Source: Bermanella sp034111105
GTDB taxonomy: Bacteria > Pseudomonadota > Gammaproteobacteria > Pseudomonadales > Oceanobacteraceae
Assembly: GCA_034111105.1 (NCBI GenBank)
Contig: JAWUXY010000006.1
Coordinates: 1 to 54,546, forward strand
Direction: 5' to 3'
Length of the DNA: 54,546 nucleotides
The notes below the pieces were generated by a model that was not told the origin of the DNA, did no database searches, and was given only the letters and a program-made list of their open reading frames with translations. Shown here piece after piece: positions 27,256 to 36,308 of the stretch. The first letter of the stretch is position 1. Each line of letters begins with the position of its first letter. A program made the translations under genes and the position numbers.

Positions 27256-27903
27256 CTATTTAACCTGATCAAACAACCAAGGAGACGACTGACGGCGCTT
27301 ATCTTCATACGCTTTAATGTCATCAGCATCTTGCAAGGTTAAACCGATATCATCTAAACCATTTAGCAAACAGTGCTTGCGAAACGAATCCACCTCAAAG
27401 GCAATCGCATCTCCATTTGGCTTTAAGATTTGCTGGTTTTCTAAATCAACGGTTAATTCATAACCTTCATTGGCTTCGACGTCTTTAAATAGGCCATCTA
27501 CAACATCTTCATCCAAAACGATTGGCAGCAAACCGTTTTTAAAACTGTTATTAAAGAAAATATCAGCATAGCTTGATGCAATAATGGTGCGAAAACCAAA
27601 ATCTTCTAATGCCCAAGGCGCGTGCTCACGTGATGAGCCACAACCAAAGTTTTCACGGGCTATTAAAACAGACGCGCCCTTGTAACGAGGCTTATTCAAT
27701 ACAAAATCTGGGTTTAACGGGCGGCCTGAGTTATCCGCATCTGGCTGACCTTCATCCAAATAACGTAACTCATCAAATAAGTTTGGGCCAAAGCCGCTGC
27801 GCTTGATTGATTTTAGAAACTGCTTAGGAATGATCATATCTGTATCGATATTGGCACGATCCATAGGAGCCACGATACCGCTTTGCTTAACAAAAGGTTC
27901 CAT
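27256..27903 (-). CDS. leuD: 3-isopropylmalate dehydratase small subunit
   Basis: The small (swivel) subunit of isopropylmalate isomerase. Diagnostic motifs are ANIDTDMIIPKQFLKSI, NFGCGSSREHAPWAL (active-site loop) and ASSYADIFFNNSFKNGLLPI. The 215 residues are typical of the proteobacterial LeuD. It starts 11 bases after leuC with AAGGCG as ribosome binding site and works as a LeuCD heterodimer. Confidence 0.96.
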   Translation of the reverse strand: MEPFVKQSGIVAPMDRANIDTDMIIPKQFLKSIKRSGFGPNLFDELRYLDEGQPDADNSGRPLNPDFVLNKPRYKGASVLIARENFGCGSSREHAPWALEDFGFRTIIASSYADIFFNNSFKNGLLPIVLDEDVVDGLFKDVEANEGYELTVDLENQQILKPNGDAIAFEVDSFRKHCLLNGLDDIGLTLQDADDIKAYEDKRRQSSPWLFDQVK

Positions 27904-27914
27904 CTTATAACGCC

Positions 27915-29342
27915 TTATTTAACCAATTCGAACTGACGAACATCAACAAAATGCCCTGCAATTGCAGCGGCAGCTGCCATAGCTGGACTCACCAAATGGG
28001 TACGACCCCCATAACCTTGACGACCTTCAAAATTTCGGTTTGAAGTAGACGCACAATGCTCACCACTACCTAACTTATCTGCGTTCATGGCAAGACACAT
28101 AGAACAACCTGGCTCTCGCCACTCGAAGCCAGCTTCAAGAAAGATTTTATCCAAACCTTCTTTCTCAGCTTGCTCTTTTACCAAACCAGAACCAGGCACA
28201 ACCAAAGCTTGCTTGACGCTGCCAGCTACTTTATTGCCCTTTGCAACAGCGGCTGCGGCACGTAAATCTTCGATACGGCTATTGGTACACGAACCAATGA
28301 ATACGCGGTCCAATTCGATATCAGTGATGGCTTGGCCGGGCTCTAAACCCATATATTTATAAGCGCGCTCAAAACCGCTACGCTCTACATCGTCTTTTGC
28401 GTCTTCTAGCTTAGGAACAAAACCATCAATGGTGGTTACCATTTCAGGGCTCGTACCCCACGTTACTTGTGGTTGAATATCTTCTGCTTTGACTTGAACC
28501 ACTTTATCAAACACCGCATCGGTGTCCGACGTTAACTCAGACCAAGCGGCTACCGCTTGCTCCCAATCACCGTCTTTTGGTGCGTAAGGGCGGCCTTTAA
28601 CGTATTGAGCAGTAATATCATCAAATGCAACCATGCCTACACGAGCACCCGCTTCAATTGCCATGTTGCACATGGTCATACGGCCTTCCATGCTCATAGA
28701 CCGGATCGCACTGCCACCAAATTCCATGGCACAACCATTGCCGCCTGCTGTACCAATCAAACCAATCACATGCAACACAACATCTTTACCTGTGATGCCT
28801 GCGCCCAATTCACCTTCTACATTAATTAAAAGGTTTTTCATTTTACGCTGAATCAAGCACTGGGTGGCTAAGACGTGCTCAACCTCAGAGGTGCCAATAC
28901 CATGAGCCAATGCCGCAAACGCACCGTGTGTCGCTGTATGGGAATCGCCACACACAACGGTCATACCCGGCAATGTTGCACCCTGCTCAGGACCAACCAC
29001 ATGCACAATACCCTGACGAATGTCTTTCATTTTGAATTCAACAATGCCGAACTCATCGCAGTTATCATCTAAGGTTTTCACCTGAATTTTTGACACGGGG
29101 TCAATGATGCCTTCGATGCCTACATCACGCTCTGTTTTGGTGGTTGGCACGTTATGATCAGGGGTTGCCAAGTTAGCATCTAAGCGCCAAGGCTTACGAT
29201 CAGCAATACGCAGACCCTCAAAGGCTTGAGGTGATGTTACTTCGTGCAGCAATTGACGATCGATGTAAATCAATGCGGTGCCGTCATCACGGGTTTTCAC
29301 CACATGCTGATCCCAAAGTTTATCGTATAATGTCTTAGCCAT
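27915..29342 (-). CDS. leuC: 3-isopropylmalate dehydratase large subunit
   Basis: An aconitase-type enzyme with one [4Fe-4S] cluster. The cluster ligands are in VFIGSCTNSRIEDL and EPGCSMCLAMN; VCGDSHTATHGAFAALAHGIG is another hallmark. I set the start at the ATG of MAKTLYDKLWDQH (29342), preceded by GGAGAG, giving 475 residues; a TTG 12 bases earlier is in frame but lies inside that ribosome binding site. It heads the leuCDB-asd operon and is divergent from a LysR gene. Confidence 0.96.
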   Translation of the reverse strand: MAKTLYDKLWDQHVVKTRDDGTALIYIDRQLLHEVTSPQAFEGLRIADRKPWRLDANLATPDHNVPTTKTERDVGIEGIIDPVSKIQVKTLDDNCDEFGIVEFKMKDIRQGIVHVVGPEQGATLPGMTVVCGDSHTATHGAFAALAHGIGTSEVEHVLATQCLIQRKMKNLLINVEGELGAGITGKDVVLHVIGLIGTAGGNGCAMEFGGSAIRSMSMEGRMTMCNMAIEAGARVGMVAFDDITAQYVKGRPYAPKDGDWEQAVAAWSELTSDTDAVFDKVVQVKAEDIQPQVTWGTSPEMVTTIDGFVPKLEDAKDDVERSGFERAYKYMGLEPGQAITDIELDRVFIGSCTNSRIEDLRAAAAVAKGNKVAGSVKQALVVPGSGLVKEQAEKEGLDKIFLEAGFEWREPGCSMCLAMNADKLGSGEHCASTSNRNFEGRQGYGGRTHLVSPAMAAAAAIAGHFVDVRQFELVK

Positions 29343-29366
29343 TTCTCTCTCCAAAAACGTTCTAAT

Positions 29367-29488
29367 CTGCCACTGGCAGTTTCACTGACGCTTTTTCTTA
29401 TTGGTATAAGTAACTTGACGCAAGTTTACGATCAGGCTACAAATAACACAAATTCATATTTTTTATAAATTGGATTCCATTTAGGAAT
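29367..29488. promoter_or_regulatory. Divergent leuC/lysR control region with three palindromes
   Basis: The 160-base region between the two genes holds three perfect dyads. CTGCC-ACT-GGCAG is at 29367-29379, in the leuC leader. AACTTG-ACG-CAAGTT is at 29412-29426. ATTCC-ATTTA-GGAAT is at 29474-29488, ending 14 bases before the lysR start and containing the T-N11-A pattern of LysR operators. The last is a likely autoregulatory site. The promoters themselves are not clear-cut. Confidence 0.55.
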
Positions 29489-29502
29489 ACAGGATATATC
29501 CC

Positions 29503-30402
29503 ATGGACACACAATCCCTACAAGCGTTCATTGCGGTGGCTGAAACTGAGTCGTTTTCGTTAGCGGCGCAGCGCTTACATCTAACCCAGCCCGCTGTCAG
29601 TAAACGCATTGCTATTTTAGAAGACAGCCTCGATAGCCAGCTATTTGATCGCTTGCCACGCAAAGCCGTCTTAACGCCGTCAGGTGAAGCACTTTTACCC
29701 AAGGCAAAACATATTTTAAGTGAGCTTTTAGAAATTAAAACTGAATTGGCCAGTTTAACAGGTGATGTCAGCGGTACTTTAAGAATCGGCACTAGCCATC
29801 ATATCGGCTTACATCACTTGCCTCATTTACTGAGACAGTTTCATTCGGCTTACCCACAAGTAAAGTTAGCCATGCAGTTTTTAGGATCAGAAGCCGCATG
29901 TGAGGCACTCGCACAAGGGGAACTGGATATTGCATTCGCCACACTGCCCCAAGAAAATCATCCAAAACTAGACATGCAACCTATTTGGCGTGACCCATTA
30001 AGTTTTGTTTGTGCCTTCACACACCCGCTGAGCAAAAAAAAGAAACTAACATTAGAAGACCTTACAAAGCATGAGGCAATTCTGCCAGAGCCTAATACGG
30101 TGACCTTCGAAATAATAGAAGATGCGTTTAAATACGAAAATTTATCATTGCAAAGCGCACTGCCCAGCCGTTATCGTGAAACCATTAGTATGATGTCGAG
30201 CTACATGGAAACCATTAAGATGATGGCAAGTGTAGGACTAGGTTGGGCCGTTCTACCTGAACACATGGCAAACGATAAAGATTTAATCAAGTTACAAGTA
30301 GGCCCTAAAAATTTATATCGAGAACTGGGTGTCTTGCAACGCAAAGGTAAAACCCTAGGGACCGCTGGCAAAGCTTTTTTAGCCATACTTCCCAGCCGTT
30401 AA
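29503..30402 (+). CDS. LysR family transcriptional regulator
   Basis: A 299-residue LysR protein. The winged helix-turn-helix covers about 1-60 (MDTQSLQAFIAVAETESFSL, then LTQPAVSKRIAILE), followed by a linker helix and a periplasmic-binding-protein-like effector domain from about 90 (LRIGTSHHIGLHHLP). It is divergent from leuC, the classic arrangement for regulating the adjacent operon, and in Pseudomonas relatives a LysR gene also sits here. The effector is unknown; a leucine-pathway intermediate is a reasonable guess. AGGATA precedes the ATG. Confidence 0.9.
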   Translation: MDTQSLQAFIAVAETESFSLAAQRLHLTQPAVSKRIAILEDSLDSQLFDRLPRKAVLTPSGEALLPKAKHILSELLEIKTELASLTGDVSGTLRIGTSHHIGLHHLPHLLRQFHSAYPQVKLAMQFLGSEAACEALAQGELDIAFATLPQENHPKLDMQPIWRDPLSFVCAFTHPLSKKKKLTLEDLTKHEAILPEPNTVTFEIIEDAFKYENLSLQSALPSRYRETISMMSSYMETIKMMASVGLGWAVLPEHMANDKDLIKLQVGPKNLYRELGVLQRKGKTLGTAGKAFLAILPSR

Positions 30403-30503
30403 CTGACGTAAAACAATGAATGTTTTTGATTAACCCTCATAATTATGAATAACGACTAAACTTAAACCGTAAAACCCAATGACACCCAACGGGGAGACGC
30501 ATC

Positions 30504-31433
30504 ATGCTGGCCATTAAAAACGTGCTTTTACTGCTTGATCAAGAAGTAGATAACCACACTGCCATAAAACGTGCCATGCAAATTTGCAAAGAGCATGATG
30601 CAAATTTATTTGTCACAACTTATGTGTACAACCATGCCTGTGAAGAAGGCTCTCTTAGTGATTTAGAGATGCGCCACGAATTAAAGTCAATGTTGCTAGA
30701 ACAAGCACAAGCATGGGCCGAAAATTTATTCAAAGAACTGTATCTACCTGCCGACACACCGCTCTCCATTTGTTGGTGTCGCCATGCGTATCAAGCGGTC
30801 ATTGATAACTCTGAAGATGCTAGCTTCGATTTAGTGATCAAAGCTGCGGCAAAACATCACAACATTGTTGAACGTGTCTTGCAGCATCAAGACTGGAATC
30901 TATTAAAGCATTGCCCTGCCCCCTTGCTGCTGGTCAAAGGAAAAGCCGCTTGGGAAGCGCGCACGATTATTGCCGCGGTAGATGCAACATCCCTAGACAA
31001 TGCACATAAAATCATTAACGAGCATATTTTCGAATTTGTAGAAATCATCAACCAAGATAACAACTACACAGTACACATGGTGAACAGCTACCCCATGATG
31101 AGCTTAACCCTAGCCAGCTTACCTGATGCGCCAATACCAGAAGACCTGCAACAGTATGTGGTTGATCAGCACACTCAAGCCTGTGAAATATTGGCTGAAA
31201 AATACAATGTTGCGGATGACAATATTCATATCATTGAAGGCGAACCCGAAGAAGCCATCACTCAAACATCTGAAAAGCTCGATGCCGATGTGATCGTTGT
31301 TGGCATTTTAAGCGAAGAGGATATGCAAAGTGTTATTCTGGGCAGCACCGTCGAACATGTACTCGATTCGACCCAGAGCGATGTTTTAGCCATCAAACCA
31401 CAAGATGGTGTAATTGATATCGATGAAGATTAG
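30504..31433 (+). CDS. Tandem-domain universal stress protein, UspE-like
   Basis: A 309-residue cytosolic protein with two Usp domains (about 1-150 and 155-305). The first begins IKNVLLLLDQEVDNHTAIKR and ends with APLLLVKG. The second ends DVIVVGILSEEDMQSVILGS followed by TVEHVLDSTQSDVLAIKP, where the G-x2-G-x9-G-(S/T) nucleotide loop of ATP-binding Usp proteins is only partly kept, so nucleotide binding is doubtful. The length and two-domain layout match UspE. GGGGAG precedes its ATG. It is a single gene, ended by the hairpin at 31451-31486. Confidence 0.85.
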   Translation: MLAIKNVLLLLDQEVDNHTAIKRAMQICKEHDANLFVTTYVYNHACEEGSLSDLEMRHELKSMLLEQAQAWAENLFKELYLPADTPLSICWCRHAYQAVIDNSEDASFDLVIKAAAKHHNIVERVLQHQDWNLLKHCPAPLLLVKGKAAWEARTIIAAVDATSLDNAHKIINEHIFEFVEIINQDNNYTVHMVNSYPMMSLTLASLPDAPIPEDLQQYVVDQHTQACEILAEKYNVADDNIHIIEGEPEEAITQTSEKLDADVIVVGILSEEDMQSVILGSTVEHVLDSTQSDVLAIKPQDGVIDIDED

Positions 31434-31450
31434 TACATTAAGATATCGCA

Positions 31451-31486
31451 CAAAAAAAGCGACTTCATATAAATGAAGCCGCTTTC
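31451..31486. terminator. Terminator between usp and the MalM/barrel gene
   Basis: AAAGCGACTTCAT and ATGAAGCCGCTTT form a 13-bp stem with one mismatch around a four-base loop. On the minus strand a run of seven T follows, so it is strong for the gene ending at 31520. On the plus strand the trailing TTTCAG is weaker but may still end usp. Confidence 0.8.
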
Positions 31487-31519
31487 AGTCATTACTCTCT
31501 GTTAACCAATAAGTATTTT

Positions 31520-32611
31520 TTAATACAGCTTAGCTAAAAACAAACCGATCTGATTACTCGACTGATCATTACCCTGCTCGTCGGTGAATTCTAACCAGCT
31601 CAATTGTGCCCCTAATGAAACACCCATAGAACCGCGAATCTCAACCATGACTTTTGGCCCCCACGTCGGGTCAAATTCTGTCGTCACACCACCCGTTGTG
31701 TATTCGTGAGCCCCACGATACGTTAAACCAATCCCCACGCTGCTCATCAGGTTGGACTCGACCCACATAAGATCACCCACTGCAAACTGCTGTTTATGGC
31801 TACTGCCAGACTTATCTGAAACCGACAGATAGCTATACCCTAAACTTGCACGAAATGACGAAGATGGTCGCTGAGGTATCGCCAACGCATAACCCAAGGA
31901 GAATATAGGACCGCCCCCTAAGGTTAAATTAGGTAAATAATCTTCGGCAACAGCCAGCTCTTCACCACCACGATCAAATGAGAACTGCCAAAAAGTACCT
32001 GACATTTTTTCAAATGGTTGATTAAACCCCTCATCTGGCGTCAGCAATTCAACTCGGCCAAGTGCTAAGTAGGCGGCCGATTTACGTTTATTAAACGGCG
32101 TCACACTGTAGCTCCAACTTGCCCCTTCATGCGAGGTTGTATACGAGGCTTCTTGACCAAACAATTTAGGCTCAGTACGAATAACAAAATACCCTATTTC
32201 TGGGTTTAATCGAATCGGCACCGCCGCATAACGGCCGTCAGAGCTAAACTGAGTAAACCGTAATTGTGGGCGTAACACGTCAATTTGCTTCATGTTTGCG
32301 TCATACGTTTCAATCACAGGATAGAAAAACCCTTCACCCACCTCTGTCTTTTCAATATAGGTTCGCAACTGAATCACAAAACTGCCGTGGCCATAAGGCA
32401 ATTGATAACCTTTATAGAAACTCTTTTTGCCGTCAATTTCTATCACACCATCCGAAAGTTCAGGGTCACCCTGCATACCCACGGGCAATGGCTCAAATTC
32501 ATAAGCCTGCGAAACAGGCGCGGCTTGTAACAAGTTCTGTTGCTCAATGGGCGACAAACTCGAACATGCCGACAAAAACAACAAACACAAAAACACACTT
32601 AAAACACGCAT
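31520..32611 (-). CDS. Lipoprotein with MalM-like domain and predicted beta-barrel C terminus
   Basis: The chosen start gives a lipoprotein signal with lipobox LSAC (MRVLSVFLCLLFLSACSS). Two alternative starts four or six codons upstream lack better ribosome binding sites. Residues about 60-170 resemble the MalM family (SFYKGYQLP, FYPVIETYDANM, GYFVIRTEPK). The C-terminal half (about 185-363) is a series of amphipathic strands alternating polar and hydrophobic residues, with glycine-rich turns, ending in LFLAKLY, as in small outer-membrane barrels. Its exact role is unknown; envelope location is likely. It is followed by its own terminator and preceded by arsH on the same strand, 24 bases away. 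Confidence 0.7.
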   Translation of the reverse strand: MRVLSVFLCLLFLSACSSLSPIEQQNLLQAAPVSQAYEFEPLPVGMQGDPELSDGVIEIDGKKSFYKGYQLPYGHGSFVIQLRTYIEKTEVGEGFFYPVIETYDANMKQIDVLRPQLRFTQFSSDGRYAAVPIRLNPEIGYFVIRTEPKLFGQEASYTTSHEGASWSYSVTPFNKRKSAAYLALGRVELLTPDEGFNQPFEKMSGTFWQFSFDRGGEELAVAEDYLPNLTLGGGPIFSLGYALAIPQRPSSSFRASLGYSYLSVSDKSGSSHKQQFAVGDLMWVESNLMSSVGIGLTYRGAHEYTTGGVTTEFDPTWGPKVMVEIRGSMGVSLGAQLSWLEFTDEQGNDQSSNQIGLFLAKLY

Positions 32612-32635
32612 ATGGGCATCCATTAACAAAACAAA

Positions 32636-33295
32636 TTACGAAGCGTCAGGTTTATTTTCACTATAACGGTGAGTCAGTAAATCAGTATGATCACGCAGCA
32701 TTAATGTCATGTGAAATAATTCTTCCATTACATCCACAATACGATCACGGTAACTGCTGTGTTTCATAGTACCGTCATCATTAAACTCTTTCCACGCCAT
32801 GGCCACTGATGACTGATTTGGAATCGTAAACATCCGCATCCAACGACCCAATACACGCAAACTATTCACTGCATTAAACGATTGCGAACCACCGCTGACT
32901 TGCATGACAGCCAATGTTCGTCCCTGAGTCGGGCGCACCGCACCAATCGTGAGTGGGATCCAATCAATTTGATTTTTAATGACCGATGTCATATTGCCGT
33001 GAATTTCAGGACTGCACCACACCATGGCCTCTGACCATAAAGCAAGCTCATGAAGCTCTTGCACTTTAGGGTGGTCATAGGTTTTACGATCAAATACCGG
33101 CAAGCCTTCAGGGTCGTAGACTTTAACTTCGGCACCGAAGGATTCTAGAATTCGCCCGGCTTCTAATGCGGCTTTCTTACTGTACGACTCAGGACGAAGC
33201 GAGCCATATAAAATAAGCACCTTTGGCGGGTGCTCACTTAGTTTTGTTTGTTTGATTTTTTGCAAAGACGTTTGCAACGTATGATCTGGTAACAT
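32636..33295 (-). CDS. arsH: NADPH-dependent FMN reductase ArsH
   Basis: A flavodoxin-fold oxidoreductase that in other bacteria oxidises trivalent methylarsenicals or aryl arsenicals to the less toxic pentavalent form. The FMN phosphate loop is GSLRPESYSKKA. Family-specific stretches are VQELHELALWSEAMVWCSPE, VRPTQGRTLAVMQVSGGSQS and LGRWMRMFTIPNQSSVA. I chose the ATG at 33295 (AGG seven bases upstream) over a TTG 36 bases earlier. It directly follows the M48 peptidase gene and precedes the lipoprotein gene. ArsM, its usual functional companion, is 25 kb away. Confidence 0.9.
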   Translation of the reverse strand: MLPDHTLQTSLQKIKQTKLSEHPPKVLILYGSLRPESYSKKAALEAGRILESFGAEVKVYDPEGLPVFDRKTYDHPKVQELHELALWSEAMVWCSPEIHGNMTSVIKNQIDWIPLTIGAVRPTQGRTLAVMQVSGGSQSFNAVNSLRVLGRWMRMFTIPNQSSVAMAWKEFNDDGTMKHSSYRDRIVDVMEELFHMTLMLRDHTDLLTHRYSENKPDAS

Positions 33296-33334
33296 CAACT
33301 CACCTAACACGATCAACTTATCTGAACCCAAGCA

Positions 33335-35590
33335 TTAATAACGATTTAATAAATTCACTTGGGCAATCCCATTGTCATGCTCAAATTGAGTAAACATAAC
33401 AGCAAGCTGACCTTGCCACTTATGGCACTGAAAATCCAGTAGCTCGATGAATTGTTCAAGGTATTGGGCCGTTGCCATAATTGACATCTGGGTCGAGCGC
33501 TCGGGTAATTCGCCTAATTTATAATCAATGTACTTTATTATTTGAGCGGACTTTCCATGAATCGACACCTTAATAGGTCGTATTGCCAACCCATTTCTTA
33601 AGGTCTGCAATGCATCCCAAACAAGCTGTTTTTCTTTTACTCCAGCTTGCAATATTCGTGTGCTCGCTCCGCTGTGCAAACCATTCGCAATTAACACCAG
33701 AGGTTTATTATGTAATTTAAGCTTGGCGATTAAATGACGAACCTGACAATACAATTCTAGATTATGAAAAGCTTGACTCACTTTTGCACGGGACTGATGG
33801 TCCAGCACGTTCATACACTCATGGGCTCGCTGATAAAAAACCTGATCCATGGACTCCATTTGTTTTACAACACCGTCGTATTGTTGCTGCATATACTCTA
33901 AATAAGCTTGAGCATCTTTCTTAGGCACAACATCTTGCGGTATGTAGCGATATAAAGGTAATTTGGATGCCCTTAATCGCTCAATGATGTAGGTTTTCTC
34001 AATACGCTTAAATAAATTAGACGCGGCTGTATTTTGTTTTCGATCTTCAACTCGATTATTGCGAATAAATTCAATACTGGTTTTAATATCAAACTGAGCC
34101 ACATCTCGCTCACCGGTGGGCTCGAATTTAAAGATTCTGTTTTCACCACGTCCATCAAAATAGCGCTTAGCACTATTAATGCCTGATTCTTTTCGCGCTT
34201 TTAGCGCTCGAATTTTTTCAGAAGACACGCAAAATTTATGAGCATGCTGAATATGGTTTGCTTGGTAATCTAATAGCGTCAGTTCTTTTGATAATACATG
34301 GGATTGCTCTAACAAAAACCGAGCAGCAACATTGGCTTTTAATACACCAGGCGCTTTTACCGCCTGAGCTATACGCTGCGCATCATTAGGGCAAAAGAAA
34401 CTAATGTGCTTATTGAAGCTTGCTTTAATCAATTTTAAATCTGAACTTTTTATCTTTTTCGCTTCTAACGCGACGGCCTTAGCGTAATCATCTAATAAAA
34501 AGCCTTCTTTCCAGGCCCAGTCATTTTGAATACTGACTGCTTTCTGCGCAAATTGCGCACAACGTAAAGCTGTAAACATATCCTTAAATGCAACCGTACC
34601 CACTAACTTTATTGCCTGATGATCTGTTTCAAATTCAATTTGGCGGCATTTCCATGCCGTTAACTTATGATGGCTTTGATATAAAAAGGTAAAAGACAAT
34701 TGCTGTAATAAATGTATGCGCTGCCAAACCCAAAGTTCAATGTACTCATAAAACGCGATGTTCTCTTTTTGCATACGCTTTAATAGTGTTTGATGACGCT
34801 TGTCTTGCCCAGATGCGCGAAAATATAGCCATTCGCTCACATGGTGCATTAAATAAAAGGCCACTTTCTTTTGTTTACATCTGAAGTGTGAAAGCTCATG
34901 AGCAATCATGGCGGACAGCTCATTCACACTAAGTGACATCAATAAAGGCGCGCCAATAATGATTTTATATTCATCACGATAAATACTGTTAACACCAGCA
35001 TAGGCATCCACTCTAAGGGCTGTTTCATTATTGATTTCAATGCGTTTGGGCGGGCGCACGTTTAAGTGCTTACTCATTTGTTCCACTAATTCAAATAACG
35101 CAGGGGCCTCGTGATGCAACAAAACTCGGCCATGATAAGAACGAAAACCGCCAAAGATAGGCCGTAATAAAACATACAACAAACCAAGACTAAGCACTAA
35201 CGGGCAAGACCAATGGGCTGCCGCAAGGTAATCAGCCTCCATATAATTAACAATCATGGGCTCACTAAAGAACAAAACCGCAAAGCCAAAACCGAATAAA
35301 ACCGCACCAATATACAAAAGCGGTATCAATAAGCTAACCGCTTCAACATACATCAATTGACAGGACTCTTTAAATGTAAGGGTATCTGGCTGGCTTTGAC
35401 CTTTGAAACTGGCCTGAATATATTGAATTAACTTTGCGCTATTCGCACTGGGAGGCATGCGGTCAACTGATCGTTCCTCGACCTGTTTACTGGCTTGTTT
35501 CCAGTTGATCTCAGCATCATTATCTGCAACGGGACTCACCGCTCTTAGTGGGCCACTAAAATGTCGTTTTGCTGCAAAATTGGCAAACAC
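33335..35590 (-). CDS. Large membrane M48-type metallopeptidase
   Basis: A 751-residue protein with an N-terminal cytosolic segment, two membrane helices (about 83-110 and 126-146) and an M48 peptidase region. The zinc motif HELSH is at 231-235, preceded by the INNETALRVDAYAGVNSIYRD-type M48 region; a downstream IEFETDHQA gives the third ligand and its partner aspartate. About 400 further residues have no recognisable domain. M48 enzymes of this shape (HtpX/Oma1/YugP relatives) act on membrane or envelope proteins. The start is a GTG with GGGGTGG upstream; the next ATG has no ribosome binding site. The stop lies about 39 bases before arsH. Confidence 0.8.
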   Translation of the reverse strand: MFANFAAKRHFSGPLRAVSPVADNDAEINWKQASKQVEERSVDRMPPSANSAKLIQYIQASFKGQSQPDTLTFKESCQLMYVEAVSLLIPLLYIGAVLFGFGFAVLFFSEPMIVNYMEADYLAAAHWSCPLVLSLGLLYVLLRPIFGGFRSYHGRVLLHHEAPALFELVEQMSKHLNVRPPKRIEINNETALRVDAYAGVNSIYRDEYKIIIGAPLLMSLSVNELSAMIAHELSHFRCKQKKVAFYLMHHVSEWLYFRASGQDKRHQTLLKRMQKENIAFYEYIELWVWQRIHLLQQLSFTFLYQSHHKLTAWKCRQIEFETDHQAIKLVGTVAFKDMFTALRCAQFAQKAVSIQNDWAWKEGFLLDDYAKAVALEAKKIKSSDLKLIKASFNKHISFFCPNDAQRIAQAVKAPGVLKANVAARFLLEQSHVLSKELTLLDYQANHIQHAHKFCVSSEKIRALKARKESGINSAKRYFDGRGENRIFKFEPTGERDVAQFDIKTSIEFIRNNRVEDRKQNTAASNLFKRIEKTYIIERLRASKLPLYRYIPQDVVPKKDAQAYLEYMQQQYDGVVKQMESMDQVFYQRAHECMNVLDHQSRAKVSQAFHNLELYCQVRHLIAKLKLHNKPLVLIANGLHSGASTRILQAGVKEKQLVWDALQTLRNGLAIRPIKVSIHGKSAQIIKYIDYKLGELPERSTQMSIMATAQYLEQFIELLDFQCHKWQGQLAVMFTQFEHDNGIAQVNLLNRY

Positions 35591-35709
35591 CTGCCACCCC
35601 GTTCACTTGTATACGTTATTTTTTATTCAGAGCTAGCACTAAAGTCTGAGACAGCCGCACTCTATTATAAAAAGTATACAAATTAAACATCTGTTTAGGT
35701 CCCAGACCA

Positions 35710-36174
35710 TTAAATTGGCAGATAGCTGCGCTCGATCACCTTTCGCATCACAAAACTAGAGTGAACCCCTGTAACACCTTCTATACGTGTGAGCTTACCC
35801 AGTAGAAAATGCTGATAACCTTCCATGTCTGCCACTACGACTTTCAGTACATAATCGGCACTTTGACCTGTGATTAAATAACACTCTAATACCTCTTCAA
35901 AACCCGTAACCGTGTCTTCAAAATTACTAAAGCGCTCTGGTGTGTGACGATCCATACTAATGGAAATCATGGCTAATAAATCCAAACCCAATTTTTTGGC
36001 ATCCAATAAGGTCACTGTATTCAGAATATAACCGGCATCCTGCAATGCCTTTACACGCCGTGAGCATGGGCTCGCCGATAAACCGACTTTGTCAGCTAAC
36101 TCTAAATTACTGATCGCCCCATTTTTCTGCATTTCTTGCAAAATCCGCCTATCAGTACGGTCTATTTGATGCAC
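35710..36174 (-). CDS. Lrp/AsnC family transcriptional regulator
   Basis: A small regulator (about 154 residues). The helix-turn-helix lies in QIDRTDRRILQEMQKNGAIS followed by NLELADKVGLSASPCSRRVK, and the C-terminal RAM ligand-binding domain in DLLAMISISMD to the end. The start is a GTG; three GTG codons (36186, 36180, 36174) are in frame, and I prefer 36174 because it best matches the family N terminus. It is divergent from leuA across 279 bases, a context suggesting leucine-responsive control of leuA, as Lrp does elsewhere; this is inference. Confidence 0.85.
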   Translation of the reverse strand: MHQIDRTDRRILQEMQKNGAISNLELADKVGLSASPCSRRVKALQDAGYILNTVTLLDAKKLGLDLLAMISISMDRHTPERFSNFEDTVTGFEEVLECYLITGQSADYVLKVVVADMEGYQHFLLGKLTRIEGVTGVHSSFVMRKVIERSYLPI

Positions 36175-36308
36175 AGTCACTCTCACTATTTCAATAAAAC
36201 AATCTTATTAGCAATATATATCTAATTTTTGACCATTAAAAGCAATAAAGACAAACTAAAAAGCCAAATAAATAGCACATTCGCAACCATTCACTCAACG
36301 ACCTGCCC

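Noticed and set aside
32266..32769. 167-codon plus-strand frame across the lipoprotein and arsH genes
   Set aside because: It overlaps two well-supported genes on the other strand and has no protein-like features.
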